The notes under the pieces: model-generated
The model's input: only the letters and a program-made list of their open reading frames with translations
Told to the model about the DNA's origin: nothing
Databases searched by the model: none
Shown here: positions 28,310-37,254 of the stretch, one piece after another
Position numbering within the stretch: position 1 is the stretch's first letter
Layout: each line of letters begins with the position of its first letter
Translations under genes and position numbers: made by a program
NCBI RefSeq assembly: GCF_002355475.1
Contig: NZ_AP014862.1
Coordinates: 4,092,001-4,156,000 of the forward strand
Source of the DNA: Pseudomonas furukawaii
Lineage (GTDB): Bacteria > Pseudomonadota > Gammaproteobacteria > Pseudomonadales > Pseudomonadaceae
DNA: 64,000 bases
Direction: 5' to 3'

Positions 28310-28626
28310 TCGACCATCTGCACAGGAACTGAGAAACCGTTCCGTTTTGCGTGAAGCCTAGACTAGCCGATAAAACCCACCAATCCCAGATACAGATTGC
28401 AATTCCATATACAGAATCGTTACTGCCCTCCCCGTCCTTGTGCACTTCTGCTTGGGTACGCATGCATCCAAGCTGATGCGCGGCTCGACAAATTAAACAC
28501 ATTGCTGTTTTATGTTCAACACAAGCTTTCCCATGGCGACCGGGGGCGGCCAGCTTAGTGCCCGTGCCAAACCCGCATCAGCGCTGCCGTTGAGGTGGCG
28601 ACCCCGTCTACTAGCAAGGAGAACGT

Positions 28627-29469
28627 ATGAACATTGACCTCAGAGGGAAGCGAGTAATCGTAACTGGCGCTTCACGAGGCATCGGCCGAGCAATCGCTCA
28701 GGCTTTTGCTGCAGAAGGTGCGAGAGTGGCCATTTGCGCCCGGAGCGAAGACGCAATATCAGCGGAGGGGAAGTCCCTTGAAGGCTCCGCAATGGACGTC
28801 ATCGCGCGCGCCGTTGACGTAACGGACACCACCGGGGTGAAAAGCTTCGTCGACGAAGTGGTAGAAGCCTGGGGTGGCGTCGATGTGCTCGTGAACAATG
28901 CAGGCCAAGGCAAGGGTGGCAACCTTGATACGTTGACGCCCGAGGACATTCTTGCCCACGCCAATATCCTGCAGATGGGCCACTTCCGCTTCGTTCAGGC
29001 GGTGGTCCCACACATGCGCGCACAGCGCTGGGGCAGGATCATCGAAATCAACGCTCTCGCCGGCAGCATCCCCACCCCGGACGGAATTCCCTCGGTGATC
29101 AACCGCGCTTCCTGCATCGCCCTCTCACGCTCGCTGGGCATGTCCCTGGCCAGGGACAATATCCTGGTTAACAGCCTGAACATGGGCTGGATCGACACCG
29201 GACAGTGGGACCGCCACTACAAGGAGATGCCCCCAGGCGTGAGCCGCGAGGAGTTCAACGAGATGGTACTCAAGGTGGTGCCGCTCGGCCGCTTCGGCAA
29301 GCCCGAGGACATCGCCGGCATGGCCCTGTTCCTGGCCAGTGAGTACGCCAGCTTCATCAGCGCCGCTTCCATTGACATCAGCGGCGGAATGGGCGGGCAG
29401 ATCGCCTATTTCCCGACCCTAAAGCGCGATTTCGCGGAAGCCGCTCGCAAGCGCAACGAAAACGCTTGA
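28627..29469 (+). CDS. SDR-like protein lacking the catalytic residues
   Basis: A 280-residue SDR-fold protein. The nucleotide-binding GASRGIG (residues 14-20) and NNAG (90-93) are intact. The active site is not: the Ser position in EINALAG is A143, and the YxxxK position reads S156-V-I-N-R160. Either it uses different chemistry, as some divergent SDRs do, or it binds NAD(P) without classical dehydrogenase activity. The start ATG is preceded by AAGGAGAA. The glutathione peroxidase gene follows with a 44-base gap on the same strand. Confidence 0.83.
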   Translation: MNIDLRGKRVIVTGASRGIGRAIAQAFAAEGARVAICARSEDAISAEGKSLEGSAMDVIARAVDVTDTTGVKSFVDEVVEAWGGVDVLVNNAGQGKGGNLDTLTPEDILAHANILQMGHFRFVQAVVPHMRAQRWGRIIEINALAGSIPTPDGIPSVINRASCIALSRSLGMSLARDNILVNSLNMGWIDTGQWDRHYKEMPPGVSREEFNEMVLKVVPLGRFGKPEDIAGMALFLASEYASFISAASIDISGGMGGQIAYFPTLKRDFAEAARKRNENA

Positions 29470-29513
29470 GAGTGACCCTCCCCCTTTTCCCCAACCGCAA
29501 GGAGCAGAACGGC

Positions 29514-30062
29514 ATGACCCAGACGATCTACGACATCCCGCTCAAGACCATCGAAGGCACTTCCCTGACGCTCGACCGCTTCAAGGGCAAGGTGCTGCTG
29601 GTGGTGAACGTCGCCTCCAAGTGCGGGCTCACCCCGCAGTACGAGGGCCTGGAGAAGCTCTACGAGGACAAGCGTGAAGCCGGGCTTGAGGTACTGGGGT
29701 TCCCGGCCAACGACTTCAGGGAGCAGGAGCCGGGTAGCGACGAGGAGATCAAGGCGTTCTGCAGCCTGAACTACGCCGTCCAGTTTCCCCTGTTCTCCAA
29801 GATCACGGTGACCGGCGAAGATCGCCACCCGCTGTACCGGCTGCTGACCAAGGCGCAACCGCACACCATCGGCGAAGGCCCGATGCGCGAGCGCCTCAAA
29901 GGCTACGGCATAGATCCCACGCCAGCACCGGCGGTGCTGTGGAACTTCGAGAAGTTCCTGGTCAGCCGTGACGGGCAGGTGATCGGTCGCTTCGCTCCAG
30001 ACGTGGCGGCGGACGATCCCCGCCTGCTCCAGGCCGTCGAAGCCGAGCTGGAGAAGCACTAG
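29514..30062 (+). CDS. Glutathione peroxidase family protein
   Basis: A 182-residue thioredoxin-fold peroxidase. The peroxidatic cysteine is C37 in NVASKCGLTPQYEGLE. The second signature, normally FPCNQF.QEPG, reads FPANDFREQEPG, and the late WNFEKFLV motif is present. It reduces hydrogen or lipid peroxides with glutathione or thioredoxin. ATG 29514 follows AAGGAG; the longer frame from 29466 overlaps the upstream gene. Co-transcription with the SDR-like gene suggests protection against oxygenase by-products. Confidence 0.93.
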   Translation: MTQTIYDIPLKTIEGTSLTLDRFKGKVLLVVNVASKCGLTPQYEGLEKLYEDKREAGLEVLGFPANDFREQEPGSDEEIKAFCSLNYAVQFPLFSKITVTGEDRHPLYRLLTKAQPHTIGEGPMRERLKGYGIDPTPAPAVLWNFEKFLVSRDGQVIGRFAPDVAADDPRLLQAVEAELEKH

Positions 30063-30073
30063 GGGCATCCCGG

Positions 30074-30095
30074 GGAGCGCGCAACGCGCTCCTTT
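30074..30095 (+). terminator. Intrinsic terminator after the peroxidase gene
   Basis: GGAGCGCG, loop CAA, CGCGCTCC and then TTT: a perfect 8-bp stem starting 12 bases after the stop codon. Confidence 0.7.
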
Positions 30096-30162
30096 GCGGC
30101 TAAAGCCTCACCTATTGATAGGCCCTGCCGACCTCTCGGCGAGATTGAAACGCCGACGCCCC

Positions 30163-31074
30163 CTAGGAAGCACAGGCCATGATCAGGAATTGCCGGAACG
30201 CCTGGGCGGGCTCCGACAGGCTTGCGCCGGGGCGCCAGATCAGTCCGAGTTCCATGGACGGTATGGCGTCGGCCAGTGGACGTGCCTCGATCTTCTTGCC
30301 TTCCAGAGACCAGGCACGGTAGAGCATGTCGGAGAGAATGGTGACGCCGAAACCGTGGGCCACCAGGCCGCGCAGGGCCTCCATTGAGGAAGTGCGGAAC
30401 GCCACGTCCGGCACCAGTCCGCGCGCATCCCAGTATCGGCTGGTGGATACGTCGCCCTCATCGACCGTCGCCAGGATGTAGGCATGCCTGGCAACATCCT
30501 CCAGGGTGACCGAGGTCGCCGTCATCAACGGATGCTGGCTGGCCAGCCAGAGCTGGCGCCGTGAGCGGATCAGCACATGGTGCTCGAAACGGGACAGGTC
30601 CGGGCTGTTGGAAATGATCGCCAGCCCCAGGTCGAGTCGGCCATCGGCCACCGCCGTCTCGATGCTCTCGCGATCCATATCGATCAGGTCGATCTCCACC
30701 TGCGGGTAACTGCGCTTGAAGCGCGCCAGCAGAGAAGGCAGGAAGTAGCCGAGCACTGTATACGAGGCGCCGACACGCACCTCGCCCTGCATTACATGGC
30801 TGAGGAACAGTGGTTCACTCAAGGCGTCCTGCAGAGTGTCGAGGATGTGCCGGGCGTGCTGGGCGAACTTGTGCCCCTCGGCGGTCAGCGCCACGCCATA
30901 GGGCAGGCGCTCGAACAGGCTGACGCCCAAGCTCTCTTCCAGTTGCAGGACCGCCGCGGTAATCGCCGACTGCGAAACATGCACCTTGAGCGCGGCCTGG
31001 GAGAACTGGCCAGCATCCGCCGCCGCCACGAAGTAACGGAGCTGACGCATGGAAATATCTTTGCCTTTCGCCAT
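30163..31074 (-). CDS. LysR-family transcriptional regulator
   Basis: A 303-residue LysR protein. The N-terminal winged helix-turn-helix is MRQLRYFVAAADAGQFSQAALKVHVSQSAITAAVLQLEESLGVSLFER; the rest is the two-lobe periplasmic-binding-like effector domain. ATG 31074 is chosen because the family N-terminus begins within a few residues; the open frame runs 31 residues further. It is divergent from the AraC-family gene, with a long inverted repeat between them. It may control either the AraC gene or the adjacent catabolic block; effector unknown. Confidence 0.9.
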   Translation of the reverse strand: MAKGKDISMRQLRYFVAAADAGQFSQAALKVHVSQSAITAAVLQLEESLGVSLFERLPYGVALTAEGHKFAQHARHILDTLQDALSEPLFLSHVMQGEVRVGASYTVLGYFLPSLLARFKRSYPQVEIDLIDMDRESIETAVADGRLDLGLAIISNSPDLSRFEHHVLIRSRRQLWLASQHPLMTATSVTLEDVARHAYILATVDEGDVSTSRYWDARGLVPDVAFRTSSMEALRGLVAHGFGVTILSDMLYRAWSLEGKKIEARPLADAIPSMELGLIWRPGASLSEPAQAFRQFLIMACAS

Positions 31075-31141
31075 CTGCTTTTCTAATACCTGCCTCTTAT
31101 TTTTATGAATCGCTTTCGCAATCGTGCTGGGTAAACTCGGG

Positions 31142-31172
31142 GACTCGTGGCGATCCCTGCCCACCACGAGTC
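31142..31172. promoter_or_regulatory. 9-bp perfect inverted repeat between LysR and AraC genes
   Basis: GACTCGTGG and CCACGAGTC separated by 13 bases lie centrally in the 173-bp divergent region. Binding by the LysR protein or formation of a hairpin in the AraC leader are both possible. Confidence 0.5.
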
Positions 31173-31220
31173 GGCAATCGGGATGCCCGGCGGTTTCGCG
31201 ACCGTTCGAATTTCAGCACC

Positions 31221-31231
31221 AAGAACAAGAA
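31221..31231 (+). promoter_or_regulatory. Crc/Hfq-type CA motif before the AraC gene
   Basis: AAGAACAAGAA on the plus strand lies 16 bases before the ATG at 31248 and just upstream of the GAAGG ribosome-binding site. Confidence 0.55.
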
Positions 31232-31247
31232 TTGCTGAAGGTTGAAA

Positions 31248-32153
31248 ATGACCGCGATCAATTATTGCGAGTACGAGTCTGAACACTCGGGCGACTTTCT
31301 GACCGAAGCCTCGCTCAGCAAGAAAGGTTTCGACGTCCGGCTGGAACATGCCCAATGGCCCAGTGCGGGGACAGCACTGATCGAAACCCGGAAAAGCTGT
31401 CTGGTGCGCATGCTGCTCACGCCGTCCGGCCTCGAGTGCAACGACACATCGCATAACCTCGGCAGCTTCCGCGGACACGCCACACATCGATTCAAGCCAC
31501 TTGGCCAACTTCTGTTCATTCCTCATGGCACTGAATTCCACCTCAAACATGGCGCCTGCCAGCAAAAGGCGCTGATCTGCCTATTCGATCCGGCGGACCT
31601 CGGCCCCCTGGCGGCCTATCACTGGAACTGGGATGGCCATACCGACGAGAACATGCTGAACCTGCAGAGCCTGTACCTGCAGAGCACCCTGCAACGCCTC
31701 GCGGAAGAAGTCGCCGCACCGGGATTCGCCAGCGAGTTGCATACCGAATGCCTGCTGACCAGCGTCGCTCTGGAGCTGCGCAGGGAATTCCTCAGCAACC
31801 GGAACGACGATGAGGACACCAGTAAACTCGGCCCCAGCCAACTCAATCTGCTGCGAGAGATATTGGAGGCTGGCCCGAACGAGGACACTTCCCTGCACCG
31901 GCTGGCCGATGCCTGCGCCCTGTCGGCGAGAAAGCTGTCGACCCGTTTTCGGAACACCACCGGCAAGACCCTGCGCCGCTACGCGGCGGAAATCCGGATC
32001 AGGAAAGCCATTGCGCTGCTCGCCGACCAGCATCTGCTGATCAAACAGGTCGCCTATGCCGCCGGCTTCCAGAATGCCGCAGCCTTCACGGCGGCCTTTC
32101 GCAAGGAGGTCGGGCTGACGCCGGAGGAGTTCCGTCGTCAGCGCAGCAGTTGA
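31248..32153 (+). CDS. AraC-family transcriptional regulator
   Basis: A 301-residue regulator. The C-terminal third holds two helix-turn-helix units: LHRLADACALSARKLSTRFRNTTGKTLRRYAAEIRIRKAIALL, then IKQVAYAAGFQNAAAFTAAFRKEVGLTPEEFRR. The N-terminal 190 residues form a sensor domain with beta-rich character (RFKPLGQLLFIPHGTEFHLKHG). ATG 31248 has GAAGG upstream; a TTG six bases earlier is in frame. Its position between LysR and the leftward MDR-MFS-SDR block makes it a likely activator of a catabolic operon. Confidence 0.88.
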   Translation: MTAINYCEYESEHSGDFLTEASLSKKGFDVRLEHAQWPSAGTALIETRKSCLVRMLLTPSGLECNDTSHNLGSFRGHATHRFKPLGQLLFIPHGTEFHLKHGACQQKALICLFDPADLGPLAAYHWNWDGHTDENMLNLQSLYLQSTLQRLAEEVAAPGFASELHTECLLTSVALELRREFLSNRNDDEDTSKLGPSQLNLLREILEAGPNEDTSLHRLADACALSARKLSTRFRNTTGKTLRRYAAEIRIRKAIALLADQHLLIKQVAYAAGFQNAAAFTAAFRKEVGLTPEEFRRQRSS

Positions 32154-32193
32154 AATCCCTCCTGACACGTCAAGTAATCGTTCGGCTTCGGCC

Positions 32194-33120
32194 TCAGCGT
32201 CTGATGCTTGCCGTGATCTTCGCGTGTGGGCCGGACACCTGGGCGGCCCAGGCTTCAGCGGCCTGGTCCAGGGTGTAATCCAGATAGTCGACCTGGATGT
32301 CCTGCTCCTTGGCGATCTTCAGCAGTCGCCGCCAGATCTGCTCGCGCTCTGCCGGTGAACGCTGGCCGGTGCCGATGCAGGACAACGAGCGGAACAGCAG
32401 GTCGGCGATGTCCAGGTTGACCTGCCGACCCGCCCCGGTGCCGATGGTCATGATTCGCGCCCCCCAGTTGGTGGCCTTCAGCGCGGTGAGCATCGGCTGG
32501 CCGCAGACCAGATCAAGGACCACGTCGAAGCCGCCGGCGGCGGCGTCCTTCAGTGCGGCTACGTCGTCGGTGCCGCCCAGGGTCACCACCTCGTCGGCAA
32601 TGCCGCGCGACTTCAGGCCCATCAGTGCTTCAGCCGAGCGCGCCGCGCCCACCACCTTGCCGGCGCCCATGCTGCGCGCCAGTTGCAGGGCGATCTGGCC
32701 GAGAGTGCCGGTGGCGCCGAGGATCAACACCTTCTCGCCCTTCTGGATTGCAGCCTTCTCCAGCGGCACGATGGCCCCGGTGGCGGCGATGCCCATGCTG
32801 ATAGCGGTCTTGTCGTCCACCTCGTCCGGCACCTCCCACACCTCGGCGGCGGGCACCAGAGTACGCTCGGCCCAGGCTCCGAACGGCGCCACCGAGCGCT
32901 CGCCAAAATACACGCGGCGGCCGTCGGGCGCGCGGCCCACGCCTTCGCCACGGATCACGCAGGGATATTCCACGCCCAGACGATAGGCGCCCAGCACATC
33001 CCAGCCGCCGAGGCCTGCGGTGTCGACGTCGATCAGTACCGCGCCGTCCTGCGGCTCGGGTTCACGGAAATCGCCCACCACCGGCGGGGCATTGCGTTCG
33101 GAAATCACAGCAGCGCGCAT
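32194..33120 (-). CDS. Zinc-type alcohol dehydrogenase-like (MDR, quinone oxidoreductase group) protein
   Basis: A 308-residue medium-chain reductase/dehydrogenase. The Rossmann glycine motif is VLILGATGTLGQIALQLA (about 150-167), of the AxGxxG type common in quinone oxidoreductases. The catalytic-zinc ligands of true alcohol dehydrogenases are not apparent, so NAD(P)H-dependent enone or quinone reduction is more likely. ATG 33120 follows GGAGGC, and AACAACAA overlaps that ribosome site. First gene of the leftward block that continues from the far side of the MFS gene. Confidence 0.85.
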   Translation of the reverse strand: MRAAVISERNAPPVVGDFREPEPQDGAVLIDVDTAGLGGWDVLGAYRLGVEYPCVIRGEGVGRAPDGRRVYFGERSVAPFGAWAERTLVPAAEVWEVPDEVDDKTAISMGIAATGAIVPLEKAAIQKGEKVLILGATGTLGQIALQLARSMGAGKVVGAARSAEALMGLKSRGIADEVVTLGGTDDVAALKDAAAGGFDVVLDLVCGQPMLTALKATNWGARIMTIGTGAGRQVNLDIADLLFRSLSCIGTGQRSPAEREQIWRRLLKIAKEQDIQVDYLDYTLDQAAEAWAAQVSGPHAKITASIRR

Positions 33121-33132
33121 ACAGCCTCCATC

Positions 33133-33140
33133 TTGTTGTT
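33133..33140 (-). promoter_or_regulatory. Crc/Hfq-type CA motif before the MDR gene
   Basis: On the minus strand AACAACAA lies 12 bases before the ATG at 33120, abutting the GATGGAGG ribosome-binding site. Confidence 0.55.
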
Positions 33141-33198
33141 CTATGCATGAATTCGGAAGCCATTTAATTGAACACATTTTTATAATTTGTCCAGTATT

Positions 33199-34449
33199 TT
33201 ATCCGTGCGCCACTGCCGCCCCCTGCCTGAACAGCGGGTAGCCGCCCAGCGTCAGCAGCAGCAGCGGGCCGACCAGGAAGCAGACGAAACAGAAACCGAG
33301 CATGCCGGCATAGCCGCCGCTGATCTCGAACAACTGGCCAAACAGCAATGGCGCGGCGGCGGCACCGGCGGTGACCAGTCCCAGATGCACGCCGAACAGG
33401 CGACCGTAATCACGCATGCCGAAATAGCGAGCGATGAGGAACGCGGCAATATCGAACTCGGCACCGGCACCGATGCCCACCAGTAGCGTGGCGACGGTGA
33501 ACCACAGCAGCCCGGGTTCGGCGTAGGCGAAGATCAGGCAGGCGAACGCCGGCATCAGCAGCGCCAGGGCAGAGACCCCCGGAGCCCACAGCCGGTCAAT
33601 CAGATAGCCCACTACCAGGCGGCCAAGGATCAATGAAATGCCGAAGCTGCTGAACACATGGCCGGCCTGGGTGGCGCTCAGGCCACGGTCCTGCAGCAGC
33701 GGCACGATATTGGTGACCATGCCGACCACGCAGGCCACTACCAGGGTCATGGACAGGTTGCAGACCCAGAAGCGCCAGGCGTGCAGCGCATCCCTCAGCA
33801 TAATGCCCGGCAACCTCCGCACGGTCTCGCTCACCTGTGCCGCAACCCGGCGCGTCGCCGCCACAGGCTCCAGCCAGCGCAGCGCCAGCGGCAGGGCGAA
33901 GAGCACCGGCAGCAGGCCGAGCGCGAGGAAGCCGGCCTGCCAGCCCCAGCGTGTGACCGCCCAGGTGGTGATCAGCGGCAGGGCTATAGCCGCGAGGCCT
34001 GAGCCGCTGAGGATGATGGCCAGAGCCAGCCCACGATTCTCCTCGAACCACAGGTTGACCAGGTGCGACCAGGTGATCTGCAGGGTGCCCACGCCCGCCA
34101 ACGGCACCAGGAAGAATCCCAGGTAGAGCGTCCATATCGAGCCGCCGATGCGAGTCAGCATAAAGACGCTCAGGGCCAGTACGACCAGCGACACCAACGT
34201 GACAGCGCGCAGGCCGTAGCGCAGGTTGAGCCAGCCGGCCAGTTGTGCACCGACGATAGTGCCCAGCGACAGGGCGGTAATGGCCGCCTGCAGGTCGCTG
34301 CGCGCCCAGCCCATGGCCCGCTCCAGCGGGATGACCATGGAGCTGAAGCTGTACAGCAGCAGCGAGCTGGAGCTAGTGGCCACCCCGACCACGGCCAGGA
34401 TCAGTACGTGCCAGCCGCGCTTGAATTCCGCGTTGTTGAAACTCTTCAT
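33199..34449 (-). CDS. MFS transporter, paralogue 3
   Basis: A 416-residue 12-helix permease of the same subfamily as 4834-6102 and 9560-10834: NAEFKRGWHVLILAVVGVATS at the start and AEFDIAAFLIARYFGMRDYGRLFGVH in the second half. ATG 34449 begins the conserved N-terminus; the frame extends 12 residues upstream. It is encoded 32 bases after an SDR gene on the same strand. Presumably transports a related aromatic or carboxylate substrate. Confidence 0.86.
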   Translation of the reverse strand: MKSFNNAEFKRGWHVLILAVVGVATSSSSLLLYSFSSMVIPLERAMGWARSDLQAAITALSLGTIVGAQLAGWLNLRYGLRAVTLVSLVVLALSVFMLTRIGGSIWTLYLGFFLVPLAGVGTLQITWSHLVNLWFEENRGLALAIILSGSGLAAIALPLITTWAVTRWGWQAGFLALGLLPVLFALPLALRWLEPVAATRRVAAQVSETVRRLPGIMLRDALHAWRFWVCNLSMTLVVACVVGMVTNIVPLLQDRGLSATQAGHVFSSFGISLILGRLVVGYLIDRLWAPGVSALALLMPAFACLIFAYAEPGLLWFTVATLLVGIGAGAEFDIAAFLIARYFGMRDYGRLFGVHLGLVTAGAAAAPLLFGQLFEISGGYAGMLGFCFVCFLVGPLLLLTLGGYPLFRQGAAVAHG

Positions 34450-34481
34450 GCTCAAGCCTCGTCGCTCCGGTGGGAAGTGTG

Positions 34482-35324
34482 TCAATCGTTGCCGATGAAA
34501 GCCGCCGCCTCGGCGCTCTTGGCGATCACATGCTCGCGCCGTACCTGTCCCGGCGACTGCCCGTAGCCGGTGGCATCGATATCTTGCGGATGGATCAGGG
34601 TCGGTCCGTTGTGCAGTTCCCGCAGGGCCAGGGCGACGATGTCCGCGGCCTGGGGCAAGGGCATGCCCAGGGCATCAGGGATGTTCAGCCTGACCATCGC
34701 TTCGCGCATCGTCGGAGTATCCACGGTGCCAATCAGCAGGTTCAGCACGTCGATGCCGCGATCCTTCCACTCGGCCCATAGCGACTCGCCAAGATTCATC
34801 GCGAAGCCCTTGGAGGCGCTGTACATGGCCAACTTGCGGATGCCACCTAGGGCCGCCTGTGACCCCACCAGGATCATCCCGCCACGACCACGGCCAAGCA
34901 TCCGCCCGCCGAAGGCGTGACAGCACGCCATCGGCGTCGATGCATTGAGACGCAGCAGCGAGCTCCAATCCTCCACCGGGGTATCGAGGAAACGGGTAAG
35001 GAAAGAATCGCCACCGGCGTTGTAGACGAACAGGCCGATCTCGCGATCTGTCACAGCGGCGAGCAGCCTGTCCGCCGCATCGGCATGGGACAGGTCCTGG
35101 CTGACCGCCAGTACCTCGACGCCGTGGCGTGCGACCAGCTCCAAGCGCAGTGCGTCCAGGGCGTCCTGGCGCCGCGCCACCAGCACGCAATTCAGGCCGC
35201 GCGCCGCCAACTGGTGGGCGAACGCCGCGCCCACCCCGTGCGAGGCCCCGGCGATCAGCGCCCAGGGGCCGTACTTCCGTTTGAACGCCAGCGCATCGCC
35301 GGCCTGTTGCAGTCGTTCCGACAT
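34482..35324 (-). CDS. SDR-family oxidoreductase
   Basis: A 280-residue SDR. Glycine motif AGASHGVG near residues 25-32, YNAGGD in place of NNAG, catalytic Ser in LVGSQAA and YSASK as YxxxK. ATG 35324 follows GAGGAAG and 31 bases separate it from the APH-fold gene. The arrangement of the leftward genes from 38052 to 33199 indicates one operon of SDR, epoxide-hydrolase-like, APH-fold, SDR and MFS. Probable alcohol dehydrogenase or ketoreductase. Confidence 0.86.
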   Translation of the reverse strand: MSERLQQAGDALAFKRKYGPWALIAGASHGVGAAFAHQLAARGLNCVLVARRQDALDALRLELVARHGVEVLAVSQDLSHADAADRLLAAVTDREIGLFVYNAGGDSFLTRFLDTPVEDWSSLLRLNASTPMACCHAFGGRMLGRGRGGMILVGSQAALGGIRKLAMYSASKGFAMNLGESLWAEWKDRGIDVLNLLIGTVDTPTMREAMVRLNIPDALGMPLPQAADIVALALRELHNGPTLIHPQDIDATGYGQSPGQVRREHVIAKSAEAAAFIGND

Positions 35325-35355
35325 GGGTCTTCCTCGTCTGGTCGAAGGGGGGCCG

Positions 35356-36732
35356 TCAGCGCGGCTCGATGGGCGGCAGGTCAATATGGCTGGCCGACAC
35401 GCCGATGGCAGTACTGCCAAATACCTGGACACGGCGTTCGATCTGCGCCATGAACAGGCGCAGCAAACGCTCGTCGTACTCAGGCCCGGCATCCCGGACG
35501 AAAACCTCCAGAGCGGCGTCAATCTGCCCGTGATCCTCGAAGCGCCGCCCCAGCAGCCCCTCGGCGTCCTCTCGCTCCAGGCGCCGCAGCTCAACCTCCA
35601 TGGCATCGGCACGGCCGAGGTACTCGACCAGCTTGAGCGCGGCGGCGCGCCTGGATTTCTGGAAGTCGTCGCTCACCTCGATCTGCCCGACCGCGTCCTC
35701 GAGCATCGTCAGCAACCGTGCGTTCGGCCCCGCTTCGATGAGCACCAGCGGCGGCGCCTCGATGGCAACCCCCATCGCCTCGGCAAGCGCATGCGCGACA
35801 ACGCGGCGCAGGGCGAGGTCGAACTCGATGTAGGTGTCGTGCGGATCGCCCGGCCGCGGAGTGGCAACGGTGGCGGAAAACTGCATGGCGCTGACGGTGG
35901 AGAACAGCACCGTGTGGTAACGCACGACATCAGGATCGGCCGGCTCGCCGGTGACCTCCTGGTAATAGCGGTACAGCTCGCTGAAAGTCTCTCCCAGCGG
36001 TTCGTAGTTGTCGCGCATGCGCGCCGAGGCGAGGTCCGCCAGCGGGTCGCCGATCATGGCGAACTCGAAGTCGTAGAGCGCGTTGACCCGGCCGTTCTCG
36101 AACAGGTACTGGCCGGAGTCGTACTGCACGAAACCTGCTCTGGTGCGATGCCGGGGTACGTTGCGGCGCAGCCAGCCGAGGGCGAACTCGGCCAGCGGCT
36201 GCGGCCGGGTCTTGTTGCGCAGGTACAGCGGGTAATAGGCCTCCAGCCCGGCCAGGGTGATTTCGTCGGCGCCCTGCGGCAGGCGGATACCCTGTGCCAC
36301 GAAGGGCTCCAAGGGCAACCGGTGCATGGCCGCCATGGCGCGCACGTACTGGCGAGCCAGTGAACGTCGCTCCTCGTCGCTGGCCGCGGCGGAGAGGTCC
36401 CGCGTCCCGGGCACCCGTTCCATGACGATGGCCGACGGGTCCTCGCAGAAGCCATGGATATGCGGTACGGGGATGCCCTGCTCGCCGAGCAGCCTGAGAA
36501 TGTCAGCCTCGCGGCGCAGCTCCGGGAACGGGCTGACATCGCCGCCGCGTTCGCCGCGGATGTGCAGCCGGAGGACCTCCTCTCCGCGGCGCACGTCCAG
36601 GTTCCAGGCCGGCCGCCAGCGCGGCAGGCGCTCCATGACCGTCACCCGCCCGCCGGTGAGCTGCTCGACAAAGGTTCGCAGCTTCTGTTCGATGAGCGCT
36701 CCAGCGCTTTCTTGCGTGTCTAGCGATTGCAT
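35356..36732 (-). CDS. APH-fold phosphotransferase-like protein with altered catalytic loop
   Basis: A 458-residue aminoglycoside-phosphotransferase-like protein with a C-terminal helical extension of about 150 residues. Recognisable parts are RLHIRGERGG, an IVMERVPGTRDL hinge, the catalytic loop VQYDSGQYLF and the metal-binding YDFEFAMIGDP. In relatives the loop usually reads (H/Q)GD..PGN; here the Asp is kept but the Asn is replaced and the loop looks two residues shorter. Members beside catabolic genes often act on CoA-like or acyl substrates, or have no known substrate. Kinase activity is therefore uncertain. Confidence 0.8.
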   Translation of the reverse strand: MQSLDTQESAGALIEQKLRTFVEQLTGGRVTVMERLPRWRPAWNLDVRRGEEVLRLHIRGERGGDVSPFPELRREADILRLLGEQGIPVPHIHGFCEDPSAIVMERVPGTRDLSAAASDEERRSLARQYVRAMAAMHRLPLEPFVAQGIRLPQGADEITLAGLEAYYPLYLRNKTRPQPLAEFALGWLRRNVPRHRTRAGFVQYDSGQYLFENGRVNALYDFEFAMIGDPLADLASARMRDNYEPLGETFSELYRYYQEVTGEPADPDVVRYHTVLFSTVSAMQFSATVATPRPGDPHDTYIEFDLALRRVVAHALAEAMGVAIEAPPLVLIEAGPNARLLTMLEDAVGQIEVSDDFQKSRRAAALKLVEYLGRADAMEVELRRLEREDAEGLLGRRFEDHGQIDAALEVFVRDAGPEYDERLLRLFMAQIERRVQVFGSTAIGVSASHIDLPPIEPR

Positions 36733-36758
36733 CCACTTCTCCAGATTTTATCCATGAC

Positions 36759-37205
36759 TCAGCGTGTCGGCTCATCAAGGGCCGGCCCACCGACCAGGTC
36801 GATCTCCACCCCCTTCTTCTTCGCCAGGTCAGCGGTATCCAGGTACTCACGCCAGGCCTTGATCAGGCCCTGCTCGTCAAGCTCGTAGACCGCGACCATC
36901 GAATGCGGCATCGGCTTGCCACTGGACACCGCGTAGTCGTCGCGCTCGGTCATCACCAGCGTGTCAGAGGAAACGATGTGCCTGATGGTGCAGAGGTTGT
37001 GGCTGGTGTAGGTCATCTGCCGCTCGATCTCCCGGCGCAGCGCGGCGCGCCCACGGATGACCGGCCCGCCCGGCACCCAGAGCTGCCAGACGGCATCCTC
37101 GGCCAGCATGGAGACGATCTTGTCTACCTGCGGTCGCGACTGTTCGCTGCCGTCGCCCCAGGCAGCACAGAATTTGCGGATGAAATCTTCTTGTCGTAAG
37201 CCCAT
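36759..37205 (-). CDS. Limonene-1,2-epoxide hydrolase-like/SnoaL-fold protein
   Basis: A 148-residue NTF2-fold protein. The segment VMTERDDYAVSSGKPMPHS and the later IKAWREYLDTADLAKK match the Asp-Arg...Asp arrangement of limonene-epoxide-hydrolase-type active sites. Such enzymes open epoxides by direct water attack; others of the fold are isomerases. It is encoded between an SDR and the APH-fold gene in the same leftward operon. A role on an epoxide or an unstable oxygenase product is plausible. Confidence 0.75.
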   Translation of the reverse strand: MGLRQEDFIRKFCAAWGDGSEQSRPQVDKIVSMLAEDAVWQLWVPGGPVIRGRAALRREIERQMTYTSHNLCTIRHIVSSDTLVMTERDDYAVSSGKPMPHSMVAVYELDEQGLIKAWREYLDTADLAKKKGVEIDLVGGPALDEPTR

Positions 37206-37254
37206 TGGAAAGTTCCAGGTTCGTTCGGCGCGAGCACCGGGCCCGCGCCGGGGT

